A program made the position numbers and the translations under genes. A DNA stretch of 64,000 bases from Kitasatospora sp. NBC_00240 (GTDB taxonomy: Bacteria; Actinomycetota; Actinomycetes; Streptomycetales; Streptomycetaceae): assembly GCF_026342405.1 (NCBI RefSeq), contig NZ_JAPEMU010000001.1, positions 1,860,001 to 1,924,000 on the forward strand, written 5' to 3'. This document shows, piece after piece, positions 28,828 through 38,776 of this stretch. The notes beneath the pieces were generated by a model that did no database searches, was not told the origin of the DNA, and saw only the letters and a program-made list of their open reading frames with translations. Positions within the stretch are counted from its first letter, which is position 1, and every line of letters starts with the position of its first letter.

Positions 28828-28949
28828 GCGGGCGGGAGCGGCGCCTCGGCGAAGGACGGGGCGGGGTCGGGGCGCGGCCTGCGCATGCCCGGAATAGTTG
28901 AAGCTTCATCATTGCTGTGGGCGACAGCGACACGAGAGGAGCACCCGCC

Positions 28950-29303
28950 ATGACATCCGTGACGACCCCGGTCATGACCACCGGCCACGACAGCTCCAGG
29001 GAATACGCCCTGGCGCGGTTCCACTTCGACGCGAAGGCGTACATCGACGCCGCCCGCCTGCTGGAGGGCGTGCTGGCCGAGGAGCCGGCCAACCTCTCGG
29101 TCCGGCTGCTGCTCGCCCGCAGCCTCTACCACTCCGCGCAGCTCTCCCGGGCCGCCGACGAGCTGCGGCGCGTCCTGGAGCAGGACCCGGCCGAGGACTA
29201 CGCCCGGCTGATGCTCGGCCGCACCCTCCAGCGCCAGGGCCGCCCCGACGAGGCCCGGGTCCACCTGCGGCTGGCCGCCGCGATGGGAGCCGAGGCCGTC
29301 TGA
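28950..29303 (+). CDS. Tetratricopeptide repeat protein
   Basis: The 117-aa soluble protein is composed of about three TPR units (for example YIDAARLLEGVLAEEPANLSV and AADELRRVLEQDPAEDYARL, each ending with the typical Pro and Ala spacing). It probably works as a binding adaptor. ATG 28950 is preferred over 28917 because GAGGAG lies 9 nt upstream. It follows the STAND ATPase on the same strand after 122 nt and ends at a strong bidirectional terminator. Confidence 0.85.
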   Translation: MTSVTTPVMTTGHDSSREYALARFHFDAKAYIDAARLLEGVLAEEPANLSVRLLLARSLYHSAQLSRAADELRRVLEQDPAEDYARLMLGRTLQRQGRPDEARVHLRLAAAMGAEAV

Positions 29304-29348
29304 CGGCGCCCGGCGGCCAGGCGGCGGGATCCGTCGCCGGACAGAAGA

Positions 29349-29386
29349 ACGAGCCCCCACCGCCTCGAAAGGCGGTGGGGGCTCGT
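29349..29386. terminator. Bidirectional terminator between TPR gene and rpsD
   Basis: ACGAGCCCCCACCGCC, loop TCGAAA, and its exact complement: a 16-bp perfect stem serving both convergent genes. Confidence 0.9.
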
Positions 29387-29430
29387 CCGGGTCCTGCTGC
29401 CGGCCACGCGGGGCGGCCGACGCTCGCGGG

Positions 29431-30045
29431 TCAGCGCGAGTAGTACTCGACGACCAGCTGCTCGTCGCAGATCACGGGGACCTCACGACGCTGCGGGGCG
29501 CGGTCCAGGCGGAAGGCCAGGGCCTTGAGGTTGACCTCGAGGTACTTCGGGGTCTGACCCTCACCCGCGTAGCCACCCTCACGGGCGACCTGGAACGGGA
29601 CCTTCTCCTTGCTACGGTCGCGAACAGTCACGACGTAGCCCGGCTTCAGCTGGTACGACGGCTTGTTGACCTTGCCGCCGTTGACCTCGATGTGGCCGTG
29701 AACGACCATCTGGCGGGCCTGGTAGATGGTGCGGGCGATACCCGAACGCATCACCAGCGAGTCGAGGCGCACCTCGAGGTCGGCGACGAGCGCCTCACCG
29801 GTCTTGCCCTCGGCCTTCTTCGCGCGGTCGAACGCGCGGGCCATCTGCTTCTCGCTCAGGTCGTACTGGGCGCGCAGACGCTGCTTCTCGAGCAGACGGA
29901 CCTTGTAGTCCGAGTTCTGCTTGCGGCCACGGCCGTGCTGGCCGGGCGGGTACGGGCGGGCCTCGAAGTACTTGACGGACTTCGGGGTCAGCGGAATGCC
30001 CAGGGCACGGGCAATCTTGATCTTGGGGCGCTTCTGGTTCGCCAT
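29431..30045 (-). CDS. rpsD: 30S ribosomal protein S4 (zinc-free form)
   Basis: S4 nucleates 30S assembly and is a classic autoregulator. The 204-aa protein begins MANQKRPKIKIARALGIPL, lacking the N-terminal cysteine cluster of C+ S4 proteins. It then has KYFEARPYPPGQHG, the S4 RNA-binding domain RLDSLVMRSGIARTIYQARQMVVHGHIEVNG and ends in QLVVEYYSR. AAGGAAGG lies upstream of ATG 30045. It is monocistronic with an approximately 290-nt structured leader ending in a U-tract terminator, suggesting attenuation. Confidence 0.98.
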   Translation of the reverse strand: MANQKRPKIKIARALGIPLTPKSVKYFEARPYPPGQHGRGRKQNSDYKVRLLEKQRLRAQYDLSEKQMARAFDRAKKAEGKTGEALVADLEVRLDSLVMRSGIARTIYQARQMVVHGHIEVNGGKVNKPSYQLKPGYVVTVRDRSKEKVPFQVAREGGYAGEGQTPKYLEVNLKALAFRLDRAPQRREVPVICDEQLVVEYYSR

Positions 30046-30340
30046 GAACCAAACCTTCCTTGCTTTCGACTACGGCTTCACCAGGTGTTGACGGAGGTCG
30101 CTCCTCGCGACCCGGAGAAAAACCACCCCGAAGGGTGATCAGCCGCTCTCCGGAGCCGGGCACGGAAGTGCTTGCACACGAGTGGCCCACCGACGCGTAC
30201 GTGGTGGGCTGCCCGCGACACCGAAACGGTGCGCGACGCTCCTGGAGGCTCCGTGAGGAGCCTCGGGCCGATGCCCCGCTGGTGCGGCCGGTCAGATCAG
30301 GGTGACCCCTGCTGCCGTCCCGGGACATGGCACTCCGACC
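30046..30340 (-). promoter_or_regulatory. Structured rpsD leader, candidate ribosomal-protein attenuator
   Basis: Downstream of the TATACT -10, the minus-strand leader holds several hairpins: GAGGCTCC-TCAC-GGAGCCTC (30264 to 30245), CACCG-TTT-CGGTG (about 30230), and CCCACC...GGTGGG (about 30208 to 30186), then the intrinsic terminator at 30117-30139. About 70 nt follow before the start codon. No ORF is supported. It looks like an S4-responsive leader, but binding is inference. Confidence 0.6.
30117..30139 (-). terminator. U-tract intrinsic terminator in the rpsD leader
   Basis: Minus-strand RNA AUCACCC-UUCG-GGGUGGU followed by UUUUC: a 7-bp stem with a UUCG tetraloop and a U-run, unusual in this genome. 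It lies 72 nt upstream of the rpsD ATG. Confidence 0.8.
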
Positions 30341-30341
30341 G

Positions 30342-30347
30342 AGTATA
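30342..30347 (-). promoter_or_regulatory. Probable rpsD -10 element
   Basis: TATACT on the minus strand, near-consensus, puts the transcript start near 30335, giving an about 290-nt leader. The -35 region is poorly conserved. Confidence 0.55.
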
Positions 30348-30355
30348 CCCGGCGA

Positions 30356-31867
30356 TCACTCGCCCTTTTCCCCCGCACCGTCGCCGGCTCCGCCCGCCTG
30401 CTCCGCGCCGCCCCCGACCGCGCCCCCGGCGGGTGCCGCCGGGCCCTTCCGGGCGGCGTCCGGACTCTTCCGCCCGGCCGCCGGCTCCTGGGGCCCCTTC
30501 TCCCGGGCGGCCCCGGCCGGCGCGCCGGCCAGCCGGCTCCTGGTCCACTCGACCACGTCGGCGTAGCGGGCCTCGCCACCGTGCCGGGTCGGGCGGTAGT
30601 AGACCTTGCCGTGCACCGAGTCCGGCGCGTACTGCTGGGCCGCGATGCCGCCCGGCAGGTCGTGCGGGTACTGGTACCCCTGGCCGTGGCCGAGCTTTCC
30701 GGCGCCGCCGTAGTGCGCGTCCCGCAGGTGCGGCGGCACGGCGCCGGCCAGCCCCTGCCGGACGTCGGCCAGCGCCGCGTCGATCGCCAGGTAGGCGGCG
30801 TTCGACTTGGGCGCCAGGGCCAGCGCGACGGCCGCCTGGGAGAGGATGATCCGCGCCTCCGGGAAGCCGATCAGCGCCACCGCCTGCGCGGCCGCCACGG
30901 CCGTCTGCAGGGCCGTCGGGTCGGCCAGGCCGATGTCCTCGCTGGCGGAGATCATCAGCCGCCGGGCGATGAACCGCGGGTCCTCCCCCGCCTCGATCAT
31001 CCTGGCCAGGTAGTGCAGGGTGGCGTCCACATCGCTGCCCCGGATCGACTTGATCAGCGCGCTGGCGACGTCGTAGTGCTGGTCGCCGTCCTTGTCGTAG
31101 CGCACCGCCGCCTTGTTGACGGCGGTCTCGGTGGTCGCCAGGGTGATGGTCGGCTCGGACTTCTCCAGGGCCGCCCCCGCCGCGGCCTCCAGCGTGGTCA
31201 GCGCCCGCCGGGCGTCCCCGCCGGCCAGCCGGACGAGGTGGTCCTCGGCCTCCGGGCTCAGCTCCAGCGCGCCGCCGAGCCCGCGCTCGTCGGCCACCGC
31301 GCGGTGCAGCAGCGCCCGGACGTCGTCGTCGGTGAGCGACTCCAGGGTGAGCAGCAGCGAGCGGGAGAGCAGCGGGGAGATCACCGAGAAGTACGGGTTC
31401 TCGGTGGTGGCGGCGATCAGGGTGACCCAGCGGTTCTCCACGGCCGGCAGCAGCGAGTCCTGCTGCGCCTTGGAGAAGCGGTGGATCTCGTCCAGGAAGA
31501 GCACCGTCTCCCTGCCGCTCATGCCGACGGCCCGGCGGGCGCCCTCGATGACGGCGCGGACCTCCTTGACCCCGGCGGTGATCGCGGACAGCTCGACGAA
31601 GCGGCCCTCGACCGCCTGGCTGATCACGTGCGCCAGGGTGGTCTTGCCCGTCCCGGGCGGCCCCCAGAGGATCACCGAGCTGGTCGCGGCCGGGCCGCGC
31701 GAGCCGCTGACCAGGCGGCGCAGCGGTGAGCCGTCCTTGAGCAGCTGCCGCTGGCCGGCGACCTCGTCCAGGGTGCGCGGGCGCATCCGTACGGCGAGCG
31801 GGGCCCGCCCGGGCTCCTTGGCCTGGCGTTCCTCGGCGGCTGCGGTGAAGAGGTCCGGTTCGTCCAC
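30356..31867 (-). CDS. rarA: Replication-associated recombination protein RarA (MgsA)
   Basis: A AAA+ clamp-loader-like ATPase acting at stalled replication forks. The 503-aa protein has Walker [10 protein letters not shown] (about 69-77), Walker [17 protein letters not shown], sensor [19 protein letters not shown] and the C-terminal tetramerisation part with GLADPTAL and [16 protein letters not shown]. The last about 60 residues are Ala/Gly/Pro-rich and lineage-specific. GTG start at 31867. The C-terminal codons run almost into the rpsD promoter. Confidence 0.96.
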   Translation of the reverse strand: MDEPDLFTAAAEERQAKEPGRAPLAVRMRPRTLDEVAGQRQLLKDGSPLRRLVSGSRGPAATSSVILWGPPGTGKTTLAHVISQAVEGRFVELSAITAGVKEVRAVIEGARRAVGMSGRETVLFLDEIHRFSKAQQDSLLPAVENRWVTLIAATTENPYFSVISPLLSRSLLLTLESLTDDDVRALLHRAVADERGLGGALELSPEAEDHLVRLAGGDARRALTTLEAAAGAALEKSEPTITLATTETAVNKAAVRYDKDGDQHYDVASALIKSIRGSDVDATLHYLARMIEAGEDPRFIARRLMISASEDIGLADPTALQTAVAAAQAVALIGFPEARIILSQAAVALALAPKSNAAYLAIDAALADVRQGLAGAVPPHLRDAHYGGAGKLGHGQGYQYPHDLPGGIAAQQYAPDSVHGKVYYRPTRHGGEARYADVVEWTRSRLAGAPAGAAREKGPQEPAAGRKSPDAARKGPAAPAGGAVGGGAEQAGGAGDGAGEKGE

Positions 31868-31929
31868 ACCGGCAGCCTATGCGAGGGCGCCGACAGCCCG
31901 GCGCCGGTGCCCGGCGACCGCCCCCGCGG

Positions 31930-32742
31930 TCAGCCCTCCAGGGTGGCCGCGTGGTCAGGGACGTACTTCTGCAGGTCGCGCGGCGGCCGCCGGTAGCCCT
32001 CGGACGGCGGGCGGACCGGCAGCTCGATCTCGGGCCGGACCACGTCGCGGTACGGGACCGCCGACAGCAGGTGGGCGATCATGTTGATCCGGGCCCGGCG
32101 CTTGTCGTCGCTCTCCACCACGTGCCAGGGCGAATCGGGGGTGTCGGTGTGGACGAACATCGCGTCCTTGGCCCGGGAGTACTCCTCCCAGCGGGTGATC
32201 GACTCGGTGTCCATCGGGGAGAGCTTCCAGCGCCGCATCGGGTCCTCCAGGCGGCCCCGGAACCGGCGCTCCTGCTCGGTGTCGCTGACCGAGAACCAGT
32301 ACTTGCGCAGCAGGATGCCCGACTCGGTGAGCATCCGCTCGAAGGTCGGGCACTGGTTCAGGAACTGCCAGTACTCCTCCTCCGTGCAGAAGCCCATCAC
32401 CTTCTCCACGCCGGCCCGGTTGTACCAGCTGCGGTCGAACAGCACGATCTCGCCGGCGGCCGGCAGGTGCTCGACGTAACGCTGGAAGTACCACTGGGTG
32501 CGCTGGCGCTCGGTCGGGGTGGGAAGGGCGGCGACCCGGGCGATGCGCGGGTTCAGGTACTCGGTGACCCGCTTGATCGCACCGCCCTTGCCGGCGGCGT
32601 CGCGGCCCTCGAAGACGACCACCAGCCTGGCCCCCTCGGCGCGCACCCACTCCTGGAGCTTCACCAGCTCGCCCTGCAGCCGCAGCAGCTCCCGCTCGTA
32701 GGGCTTCTTCGCGAGGCGTTCGGTTCCGGCCTTGCCTGCCAT
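31930..32742 (-). CDS. ppk2: Polyphosphate kinase 2
   Basis: PPK2 transfers phosphate between polyphosphate and nucleoside mono- or diphosphates. The 270-aa single-domain protein has Walker A FEGRDAAGKGG, Walker B LFDRSWYNRAGVEKVMGF, the lid RRWKLSPMD and DKRRARIN, matching class I PPK2. ATG 32742 has GGGAGGG 8 nt upstream. An in-frame GTG at 32817 would add 25 residues, including an RDFV-RDFV duplication, so a longer form is possible. It stands alone upstream of rarA. Confidence 0.95.
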   Translation of the reverse strand: MAGKAGTERLAKKPYERELLRLQGELVKLQEWVRAEGARLVVVFEGRDAAGKGGAIKRVTEYLNPRIARVAALPTPTERQRTQWYFQRYVEHLPAAGEIVLFDRSWYNRAGVEKVMGFCTEEEYWQFLNQCPTFERMLTESGILLRKYWFSVSDTEQERRFRGRLEDPMRRWKLSPMDTESITRWEEYSRAKDAMFVHTDTPDSPWHVVESDDKRRARINMIAHLLSAVPYRDVVRPEIELPVRPPSEGYRRPPRDLQKYVPDHAATLEG

Positions 32743-33150
32743 CTGGGTGCCCTCCCGCACGAAGTCCCGCACGAAGTCCCGCCCGGCGAGGTCCGGGAGG
32801 TGCCGATGAGCACTCACGCTAGGCCGGATCAGGGGCGGGCGCAGGTCTTGGCCGGTGCTGACGGCGTGGCGCGGGCACCGGCCGGGCGTCGCGGCCGGAA
32901 CCTGACGGCCGGGCGGGCCGGCGGCGGGCTGCGGCCCCGCCGGCGGGGCGGGACCGGGCGTTGGAAACCGGCCCCCGTCCGACTCCCAACGCCACCGCCC
33001 CCGTTCGCCCGGCGCAAGCCCCCCACGGCGCGCCGAGCAGCCGGCAGACGGCCCGGGATCCCCCCCCCGGCCGCCGTCCCCCGTCCGGCTGGCCAACTTT
33101 GGCCCAGACCCGCCCGACGGGTCCAATTCCTCGTTCCATAACCTGGCGGC
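32743..33150. other. Divergent intergenic region between ppk2 and lysR
   Basis: About 400 bases. A 12-bp tandem repeat CCGCACGAAGTC x2 lies at 32755-32778. The middle is extremely GC-rich with C-runs. An AT-richer patch at about 33120-33145 (with CATAAC) probably holds the lysR promoter and a T-N11-A operator. No gene is supported. Confidence 0.4.
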
Positions 33151-34107
33151 ATGGACATCGACACCCGTCTGCTGCGCTCCTTCGCGGTGGTCTGCGAGGA
33201 GGGCCAGCTCACCGCCGCGGCGGCGCGGCTGCGGGTGTCCCAGCCGGCGCTCACCAAGCAGATCCGGCAGTTGGAGGAGCGGGTGGGCGCGGAGCTGTTC
33301 CGGCGTTCACGGGCCGGGATGACCCCGACGGCGGCCGGCAACGCGCTGGCCGCGCACGCCGCCGAGCTGCTCGGCTCCTGGGACGACGCGCTGCGGGCCA
33401 CCCGGGACGCGGCGGCGCAGGGCGGGGCCAAGCTCCGGGTGGGCTTCGAGGGCGGCACGATCAATCTGATCAGCCGGCAGACCGTGACCGACTTCACCAC
33501 CAGGATGCCGGGCTGGCAGGTCGAGATCCGGCAGAACAGCTGGTTCGACCCGGCGGCCGGGCTCACCGCCGGCGAGGTGGACCTCGCACTGTGGCACGCG
33601 CCGCCGTGGATGGCGGAGCGCTACGCGACCAGCCTGCTGGGGACGGACCGGCGGTGCATCGCCCTGGCGGCCGGCCACCGGCTGGCCGGGGAGAGCCTGA
33701 TCGACTTCGCCGAGCTGCTGGAGGAGCCGTTCGTGGCGATGCCCGCGGAGGCCGGGCACTGGCGGGACTACTGGCTGGGGGCGCAGGAACGCGGCGGGCG
33801 TCCGGCCCGGATCGGCGCCGTCGCGCACAACGCGGACGAGTGGCTGGCCGCGGTGGCCTGCGGCCAGGGCATCGGCATCGCGCCGGAGACGATCAGCCGG
33901 CTGAGTACCCGGCCCGGCGTGGTGTACCGGCCGGTCCGGGGGCTCGGCCCGGGGCAGGTCGGGCTGTACTGGCCCCGGGAGCGGCCGTGCACCCCGGCGA
34001 TGACCGCCTTCATCCGCAGCTGCCGCGCGACGGTGGAGATCGGCGACCCGGCCGCCGCCGGGGCTCAGGACGGTCGGGCTCAGACCGACTCGAAGGGCTC
34101 CGGGTAA
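33151..34107 (+). CDS. LysR-family transcriptional regulator
   Basis: The 318-aa protein has the N-terminal LysR helix-turn-helix (LLRSFAVVCEEGQLTAAAARLRVSQPALTKQIRQLEERVGAELF) and a periplasmic-binding-protein-like effector domain (LRVGFEGGTINL, VACGQGIGIAP). The effector is unknown. It is divergent from ppk2 and converges on the GNAT gene with a 28-nt overlap at the 3' ends. LysR regulators often act on divergent neighbours, so ppk2 is a candidate target, but this is inference. Confidence 0.9.
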   Translation: MDIDTRLLRSFAVVCEEGQLTAAAARLRVSQPALTKQIRQLEERVGAELFRRSRAGMTPTAAGNALAAHAAELLGSWDDALRATRDAAAQGGAKLRVGFEGGTINLISRQTVTDFTTRMPGWQVEIRQNSWFDPAAGLTAGEVDLALWHAPPWMAERYATSLLGTDRRCIALAAGHRLAGESLIDFAELLEEPFVAMPAEAGHWRDYWLGAQERGGRPARIGAVAHNADEWLAAVACGQGIGIAPETISRLSTRPGVVYRPVRGLGPGQVGLYWPRERPCTPAMTAFIRSCRATVEIGDPAAAGAQDGRAQTDSKGSG

Positions 34108-34586
34108 CAACAGAGTCCGCTCGGACCGCCGTCGTAGGCGGAGAGGGTGAGCGCCTGGAAGTAGCTGTCCGGCACCTCGAACGGGCCGGACAGGTCGTGC
34201 TCGACGGCCGGGGCGAAGCCGAACCGGCCGTAGTAGTCCGGGTCGCCCAGCACCACCACCACCCGCTCCCCCGCCTCGTCGGCGGCGGTCAGCGCGGCCC
34301 GCACGACCAGCTCACCGACGCCCTTGCGCTGCCACTCGGGCGCCACCGCGACCGGGGCCAGCGCCAGTCCGTCCCCGTCGCCGACCCGGAGCCGGGTCAG
34401 CAGCGCGTGCCCGATGACGAGTCCGCCCTTGTCGACCGCCACCACGGACAGTTCCGGCAGCCAGGCCGGGTCACGGCGCAACGCGTCGACCAGGTCCGCC
34501 TCGTCCGGCCCGGGAAAGGCCGCCATGTGGACCCGCCGGGTGGCCGGGGCGTCCTCAGGGGTCTCAACTCTCGTACGCAGGGTCAT
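34080..34586 (-). CDS. GNAT-family N-acetyltransferase
   Basis: The 168-aa protein has the acetyl-CoA-binding motif A LAPVAVAPEWQRKGVGELVVRAAL and the downstream VVVVLGDPDYYGRFGFAPA typical of the YhbS-like GNAT subgroup. Substrate unknown, likely a small molecule or N-terminal amine. ATG at 34586. It overlaps the lysR 3' end and lies just past the aspS operon terminator. Confidence 0.9.
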   Translation of the reverse strand: MTLRTRVETPEDAPATRRVHMAAFPGPDEADLVDALRRDPAWLPELSVVAVDKGGLVIGHALLTRLRVGDGDGLALAPVAVAPEWQRKGVGELVVRAALTAADEAGERVVVVLGDPDYYGRFGFAPAVEHDLSGPFEVPDSYFQALTLSAYDGGPSGLCCYPEPFESV

Positions 34587-34621
34587 TCCCCGCTCCTTCG
34601 GTGTCGCACGCCATTGTGGAC

Positions 34622-34664
34622 CGGCCCCGGACCGGACGCGTCGTCAGCGTCCGGTCCGGGGCCG
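34622..34664. terminator. Terminator after the hisS-aspS operon
   Basis: CGGCCCCGGACCGGACGC, 7-nt loop, exact complement: 18 bp of perfect stem, 23 nt beyond the aspS stop. Confidence 0.88.
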
Positions 34665-34686
34665 TGAAGGTATACCAGACCGGGCG

Positions 34687-36483
34687 TCAGGCCTGCTGCT
34701 CGGTCTCGCCCTTGGGCTTCGCCTCTTCACGAACCTTGGGCTGCGCGTCGACGCCCGCCTCGCGGCGCTGCGCCGGGGTGATCGCCGTGGGGGCTCCGGT
34801 CAGCGGGTCACCGCCGGTGGACGTCTTCGGGAACGCGATGACGTCCCGGATGGTGTCGTACCCGCCCAGCAGCGTGACGATGCGGTCCAGGCCGAAGGCG
34901 ACCCCGCCGTGCGGCGGCGGGCCGTAGTTGAAGGCGTCCAGCAGGAAGCCGAACTGCGACTGCGCCTCCTCCTCGGAGAGGCCGATCGCGTCGAACGCCC
35001 GCTTCTGCACGTCGCGCTGGTGGATACGGATCGAACCGCCGCCCAGCTCCGAGCCGTTCAGCACCAGGTCGTAGGCGTTGGAGAGTGCGCTGCCCGGGTC
35101 GGTGTCGAAGGTGGCCAGCGACTCGGCGGTCGGCGCGGTGAAGGGGTGGTGGACGGCGTGCCAGCCCTGGAACTGCCCCTTGTCGTCCTCGATCGGCTCG
35201 AACATCGGGAAGTCGACCACCCAGAGGAAGGCCCACTGCGACTCGTCGATCAGGTCGCAGCGGCGGCCGATCTCCAGGCGGGCCGCGCCGAGCAGCTCCT
35301 GCGAGGCGGTCTTCTTGCCGGCCGCGAAGAAGATCGCGTCACCGTTCTTCGCCCCGGCGGCGGCGGCGAGGCCGGCCAGGTGCTCCTCCTTGAGGTTCTT
35401 GGCGACCGGGCCGCGCAGCTCGCCGGTCTCGGCGTCGATGACGACGTACGCGAGACCGCGGGCGCCGCGCGCCTTGGCCCAGTCCTGCCAGGCGTCGAGC
35501 TGCTTGCGCGGCTGCGAGGCACCGCCGGGCATGACGACCGCGCCGACGTACGGGGCCTGGAAGACCCGGAACTCGGTGCCCTTGAAGTACTCGGTGAGGT
35601 CGGTGAGTTCCTGGCCGAAGCGGACGTCCGGCTTGTCGGAGCCGTAGCGGTTCATCGCGTCCGCGTAGGTCATCCGGGGCAGCGGGTTCGGGATCTCGTA
35701 GCCGTGCACCTCGCGCCAGATCGCCGCGACGGTCTTCTCGCCGAGGGCCAGGATGTCCTCCTGGTCGACGAAGGAGGCCTCGATGTCCAGCTGGGTGAAC
35801 TCCGGCTGCCGGTCGGCGCGGAAGTCCTCGTCCCGGAAGCAGCGGGCGATCTGGTAGTACTTCTCCATCCCGGCCACCATCAGCAGCTGCTTGAACAGCT
35901 GCGGCGACTGCGGCAGGGCGTACCAGTGGCCCGGCTGCAGGCGGACCGGGACGAGGAAGTCGCGGGCGCCCTCGGGGGTGGAGCGGGTGAGGTACGGCGT
36001 CTCGATGTCGAGGAAGCCGTTCTCCTCCATCACCGTGCGGATGACGTGGTTGACCTTGGAGCGCAGGCGCAGCGCGCGGGCCGGGCCCTCGCGGCGCAGG
36101 TCCAGGTAGCGGTACCGGAGGCGGACCTCCTCGTTGACCGTGCCCGGCTCGTACTCGGCGACCGGGAAGGGCAGCGGGGCGGCCTCGGAGAGCACCTCGA
36201 TCTCGCTGACGACGACCTCGACGGCCCCGGTGGCGATCTCGGTGTTCTCGTTGCCCTCGGGGCGGACCCGGACGTCGCCGGTGACCTTGACGCAGTACTC
36301 GGCGCGCAGGCCGTGGACGGAGTCCAGGTCGCGCACCACGATCTGCACGGTGCCGGAGGCATCGCGCAGATCGATGAAGGCGACGCCGCCGTGGTCGCGG
36401 CGGCGGGCGACCCAGCCGGCCAGGGTGATGGTGGTGCCGGCGTGCTCCGCGCGGAGCGTGCCCGCGTCGTGCGTGCGGATCAC
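34687..36483 (-). CDS. aspS: Aspartyl-tRNA synthetase
   Basis: The 598-aa bacterial-type class IIb enzyme charges tRNA-Asp. It has an N-terminal OB-fold anticodon domain ([20 protein letters not shown]), motif 2 [22 protein letters not shown], the bacterial GAD insertion and motif 3 [13 protein letters not shown]. The frame is open to 37227 but the true start is GTG 36483, overlapping the hisS stop as GTGA, with AAGGAG 9 nt upstream. The C-terminus has a charged extension ([14 protein letters not shown]). Whether it also charges tRNA-Asn cannot be read from the sequence. Confidence 0.97.
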   Translation of the reverse strand: MIRTHDAGTLRAEHAGTTITLAGWVARRRDHGGVAFIDLRDASGTVQIVVRDLDSVHGLRAEYCVKVTGDVRVRPEGNENTEIATGAVEVVVSEIEVLSEAAPLPFPVAEYEPGTVNEEVRLRYRYLDLRREGPARALRLRSKVNHVIRTVMEENGFLDIETPYLTRSTPEGARDFLVPVRLQPGHWYALPQSPQLFKQLLMVAGMEKYYQIARCFRDEDFRADRQPEFTQLDIEASFVDQEDILALGEKTVAAIWREVHGYEIPNPLPRMTYADAMNRYGSDKPDVRFGQELTDLTEYFKGTEFRVFQAPYVGAVVMPGGASQPRKQLDAWQDWAKARGARGLAYVVIDAETGELRGPVAKNLKEEHLAGLAAAAGAKNGDAIFFAAGKKTASQELLGAARLEIGRRCDLIDESQWAFLWVVDFPMFEPIEDDKGQFQGWHAVHHPFTAPTAESLATFDTDPGSALSNAYDLVLNGSELGGGSIRIHQRDVQKRAFDAIGLSEEEAQSQFGFLLDAFNYGPPPHGGVAFGLDRIVTLLGGYDTIRDVIAFPKTSTGGDPLTGAPTAITPAQRREAGVDAQPKVREEAKPKGETEQQA

Positions 36484-37757
36484 TGCTGCTTCTCCTTCAG
36501 GGTGGTGACGAGTGCGTCCAGGGCGACGGGGTTCTGCTCGCCGGTGGTCATGTCCTTGAGCTGGACGACGCCTTCGGCGAGGTCGCGGTCGCCCGCGACC
36601 AGGGCCCAGCGGGCGCCGGAGCGGTCGGCGGACTTCATGGCGTTCTTGATGCCCTTGACCCCGAACGCCAGGTCGGTGGCGACGCCGGCCCGGCGCAGCT
36701 CGACCACCTTGGCGAACAGGACGTTCTTGGCCTCCTCGCCGAGCGCGACGGCGTAGACGGAGGTGGTGGCGGGCAGGTCGAGGACGATGCCCTCGGCCTC
36801 CATCGCCAGGAAGGTGCGGTCCACGCCCAGGCCCCAGCCGACGGACGGCAGCGCGGGGCCGCCGAGCATCTCGGACAGGCCGTCGTAGCGGCCGCCGCCG
36901 CCGATCGCGGACTGGGCGCCGAGGCCGTTGTGCACGAACTCGAAGGTGGTGCGGGTGTAGTAGTCCAGGCCGCGGACCAGCTTGGGGTCGTCGACGAAGG
37001 CGACGCCGGCGGCGGTGAGCAGCTCGCGGACCTGCTCGTCGTACGCCTTGCAGTCCTCGCAGAGGAAGTCGCGCAGCTTGGGCGCTTCGGTCAGCTGGGC
37101 CTGCACGCTCTCGCGCTTGTCGTCCAGCACGCGCAGCGGGTTGATCGCGGCGCGGCGGCGGGTGTCCTCGTCCAGGTCCAGGCCGTCCAGGAACGCGACC
37201 AGGGCGGCACGGTAGACCGGGCGGCACTGCTTGTCGCCGAGGCTGTTGAGCAGCAGCGAGTAGTTGCGCAGGCCGAGCGAGCGGAAGGCGTCGTCGGCGA
37301 GGATGATCACCTCGGCGTCGAGCGCCGGGTCCTCGGTGCCGATCGCCTCGGCGCCGATCTGGGCGAACTGGCGGTAGCGGCCCTTCTGGGCCCGCTCGTA
37401 GCGGTAGAAGGAGCCGGAGTACCAGAGCTTGACCGGCAGGTTGCCGAGCTTGTGCAGGTTGGCCTGGAGGGCGGCCCGGACGACGGAGGCGGTGCCCTCG
37501 GGGCGCAGCGCGAGCTCGTCGCCGCCCTTGGTGGTGAGGGTGTACATCTCCTTGTTGACGATGTCGGTGGACTCGCCGACACCGCGGGAGAAGAGCTTGA
37601 CGTCCTCAAAGACCGGGGTCTCGATGTAGCCGTAGCCGGCCCGGCGCAGCGGCGCGGAGAGGCGCTCGCGGATCGCCAGGTAGGTCGCGGAGCTCGGCGG
37701 CAGCAGGTCGTAGGTGCCCTTGGGGGCGGTGAAGGTGCTCAACTTCTCTTCCGTCAC
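36480..37757 (-). CDS. hisS: Histidyl-tRNA synthetase
   Basis: The 425-aa class II enzyme charges tRNA-His. It has motif 1 region KGTYDLLPP, motif 2 [26 protein letters not shown], the histidine-specific [15 protein letters not shown], motif 3 [13 protein letters not shown] and a C-terminal anticodon domain. GTG 37757 overlaps the MBL gene stop (GTGA), and the aspS start overlaps its own stop, so the three genes are coupled. Confidence 0.97.
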   Translation of the reverse strand: MTEEKLSTFTAPKGTYDLLPPSSATYLAIRERLSAPLRRAGYGYIETPVFEDVKLFSRGVGESTDIVNKEMYTLTTKGGDELALRPEGTASVVRAALQANLHKLGNLPVKLWYSGSFYRYERAQKGRYRQFAQIGAEAIGTEDPALDAEVIILADDAFRSLGLRNYSLLLNSLGDKQCRPVYRAALVAFLDGLDLDEDTRRRAAINPLRVLDDKRESVQAQLTEAPKLRDFLCEDCKAYDEQVRELLTAAGVAFVDDPKLVRGLDYYTRTTFEFVHNGLGAQSAIGGGGRYDGLSEMLGGPALPSVGWGLGVDRTFLAMEAEGIVLDLPATTSVYAVALGEEAKNVLFAKVVELRRAGVATDLAFGVKGIKNAMKSADRSGARWALVAGDRDLAEGVVQLKDMTTGEQNPVALDALVTTLKEKQQ

Positions 37758-38461
37758 ATTCCTCGTCGCGGGAAGCCGGGTGCGCCCTGCGCACCGGCTG
37801 CCTGCTGGAGGTAGGGGTTGGTGGCGCGCTCGCGGCCGATGGTGGTCTGGGTGCTGTGGCCGGAGAGGACCACGGTGGCGTCGTCGAGGGGCAGGCAGAC
37901 CCGGGCCAGCGACCGCATGATCGCGTCACTGTCGCCGCCTGGGAGGTCCGTGCGCCCGATGGAGCCGGCGAAGAGCAGGTCGCCCGAGAACAGCACCGGA
38001 GGGAGGTCCGCCGCTGCCGGTGTCCTGAAGGTCACCGACCCCTTGGTATGGCCCGGGGCGTGGTCGACGGTGAGCTGCAGCCCGGCCAGGTCCAGGACGC
38101 TGCCGTCCTTGAGCTCGCGGACGTCGTCGGGCTCGCCGACCGTGAGGGAGCCCATCAGCTGCTTCCCGAGCGAACGGCCGAGCGCCCGCTCCGGGTCCGC
38201 CAGCATGTAGCGGTCCTCGGGGTGGATCCAGGCCGGGACGCCGCGGGCGCCGCAGATCGGCACGACGGAGGCGACGTGGTCGATGTGCCCGTGGGTGAGG
38301 ACGACCGCGACCGGCTTCAGCCGGTGCTCGCGGATCAGGTCCTCGACGCCCTGGGTGGCCTCGTGGCCCGGGTCGACGATCACGCACTCCTCACCGGGAG
38401 CGGGCGCGACCAGGTAGCAGTTGGTGCCCCAGGCTCCCGCGGGGAATCCGGCGATGAACAC
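37754..38461 (-). CDS. MBL-fold metallo-hydrolase (glyoxalase II-like)
   Basis: The 235-aa protein has the metallo-beta-lactamase-fold metal motif THGHIDH (HxHxDH), plus [28 protein letters not shown] and a late [10 protein letters not shown], the ligand set of glyoxalase II-like hydrolases. It may hydrolyse thioesters such as S-lactoyl-mycothiol, but the substrate is not known. GTG 38461 is chosen for AGAGGA 5 nt upstream; the open frame continues upstream only as noise. It leads the MBL-hisS-aspS operon, an order common in Actinobacteria. Confidence 0.92.
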   Translation of the reverse strand: MFIAGFPAGAWGTNCYLVAPAPGEECVIVDPGHEATQGVEDLIREHRLKPVAVVLTHGHIDHVASVVPICGARGVPAWIHPEDRYMLADPERALGRSLGKQLMGSLTVGEPDDVRELKDGSVLDLAGLQLTVDHAPGHTKGSVTFRTPAAADLPPVLFSGDLLFAGSIGRTDLPGGDSDAIMRSLARVCLPLDDATVVLSGHSTQTTIGRERATNPYLQQAAGAQGAPGFPRRGM

Positions 38462-38776
38462 GCGAGTCCTCTGTGGTCGTCCGTCGGTCGGGTGGGCGGT
38501 TCGGTACAAGTCTCCGTGCAGCCTACCGGCGCCGCGGCACCGGTTGCGAACCAGATAGGCGCCGCCGCCCCGGCTCGTCCACGGACCACCCGGGCCACGC
38601 CGAGGGGGTGGGAGGCGGCGCCTCACCTCCGTCTTACACGCGAGGTCCCTACACTTGGCCGCCAATGGGTGCGATGATCCGCAGGCGACACCCTCGGGCG
38701 GACGCAGCAACCCACAGTCCCTCCTCGTCCGCCAGTGGGCGGGAGGCCCACAGCACATATGTAGGAGACACGGCCG
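38462..38776. other. Divergent intergenic region, MBL gene / cyclophilin
   Basis: About 315 bases. TACACT at 38650-38655 could be a -10 for the plus-strand gene, but no -35 fits. No gene or strong hairpin is supported. Confidence 0.35.

Noticed and set aside
36480..37227. Upstream extension of the aspS frame to 846 codons
   Set aside because: It runs through hisS in another frame; the AspRS OB-fold begins right after GTG 36483.
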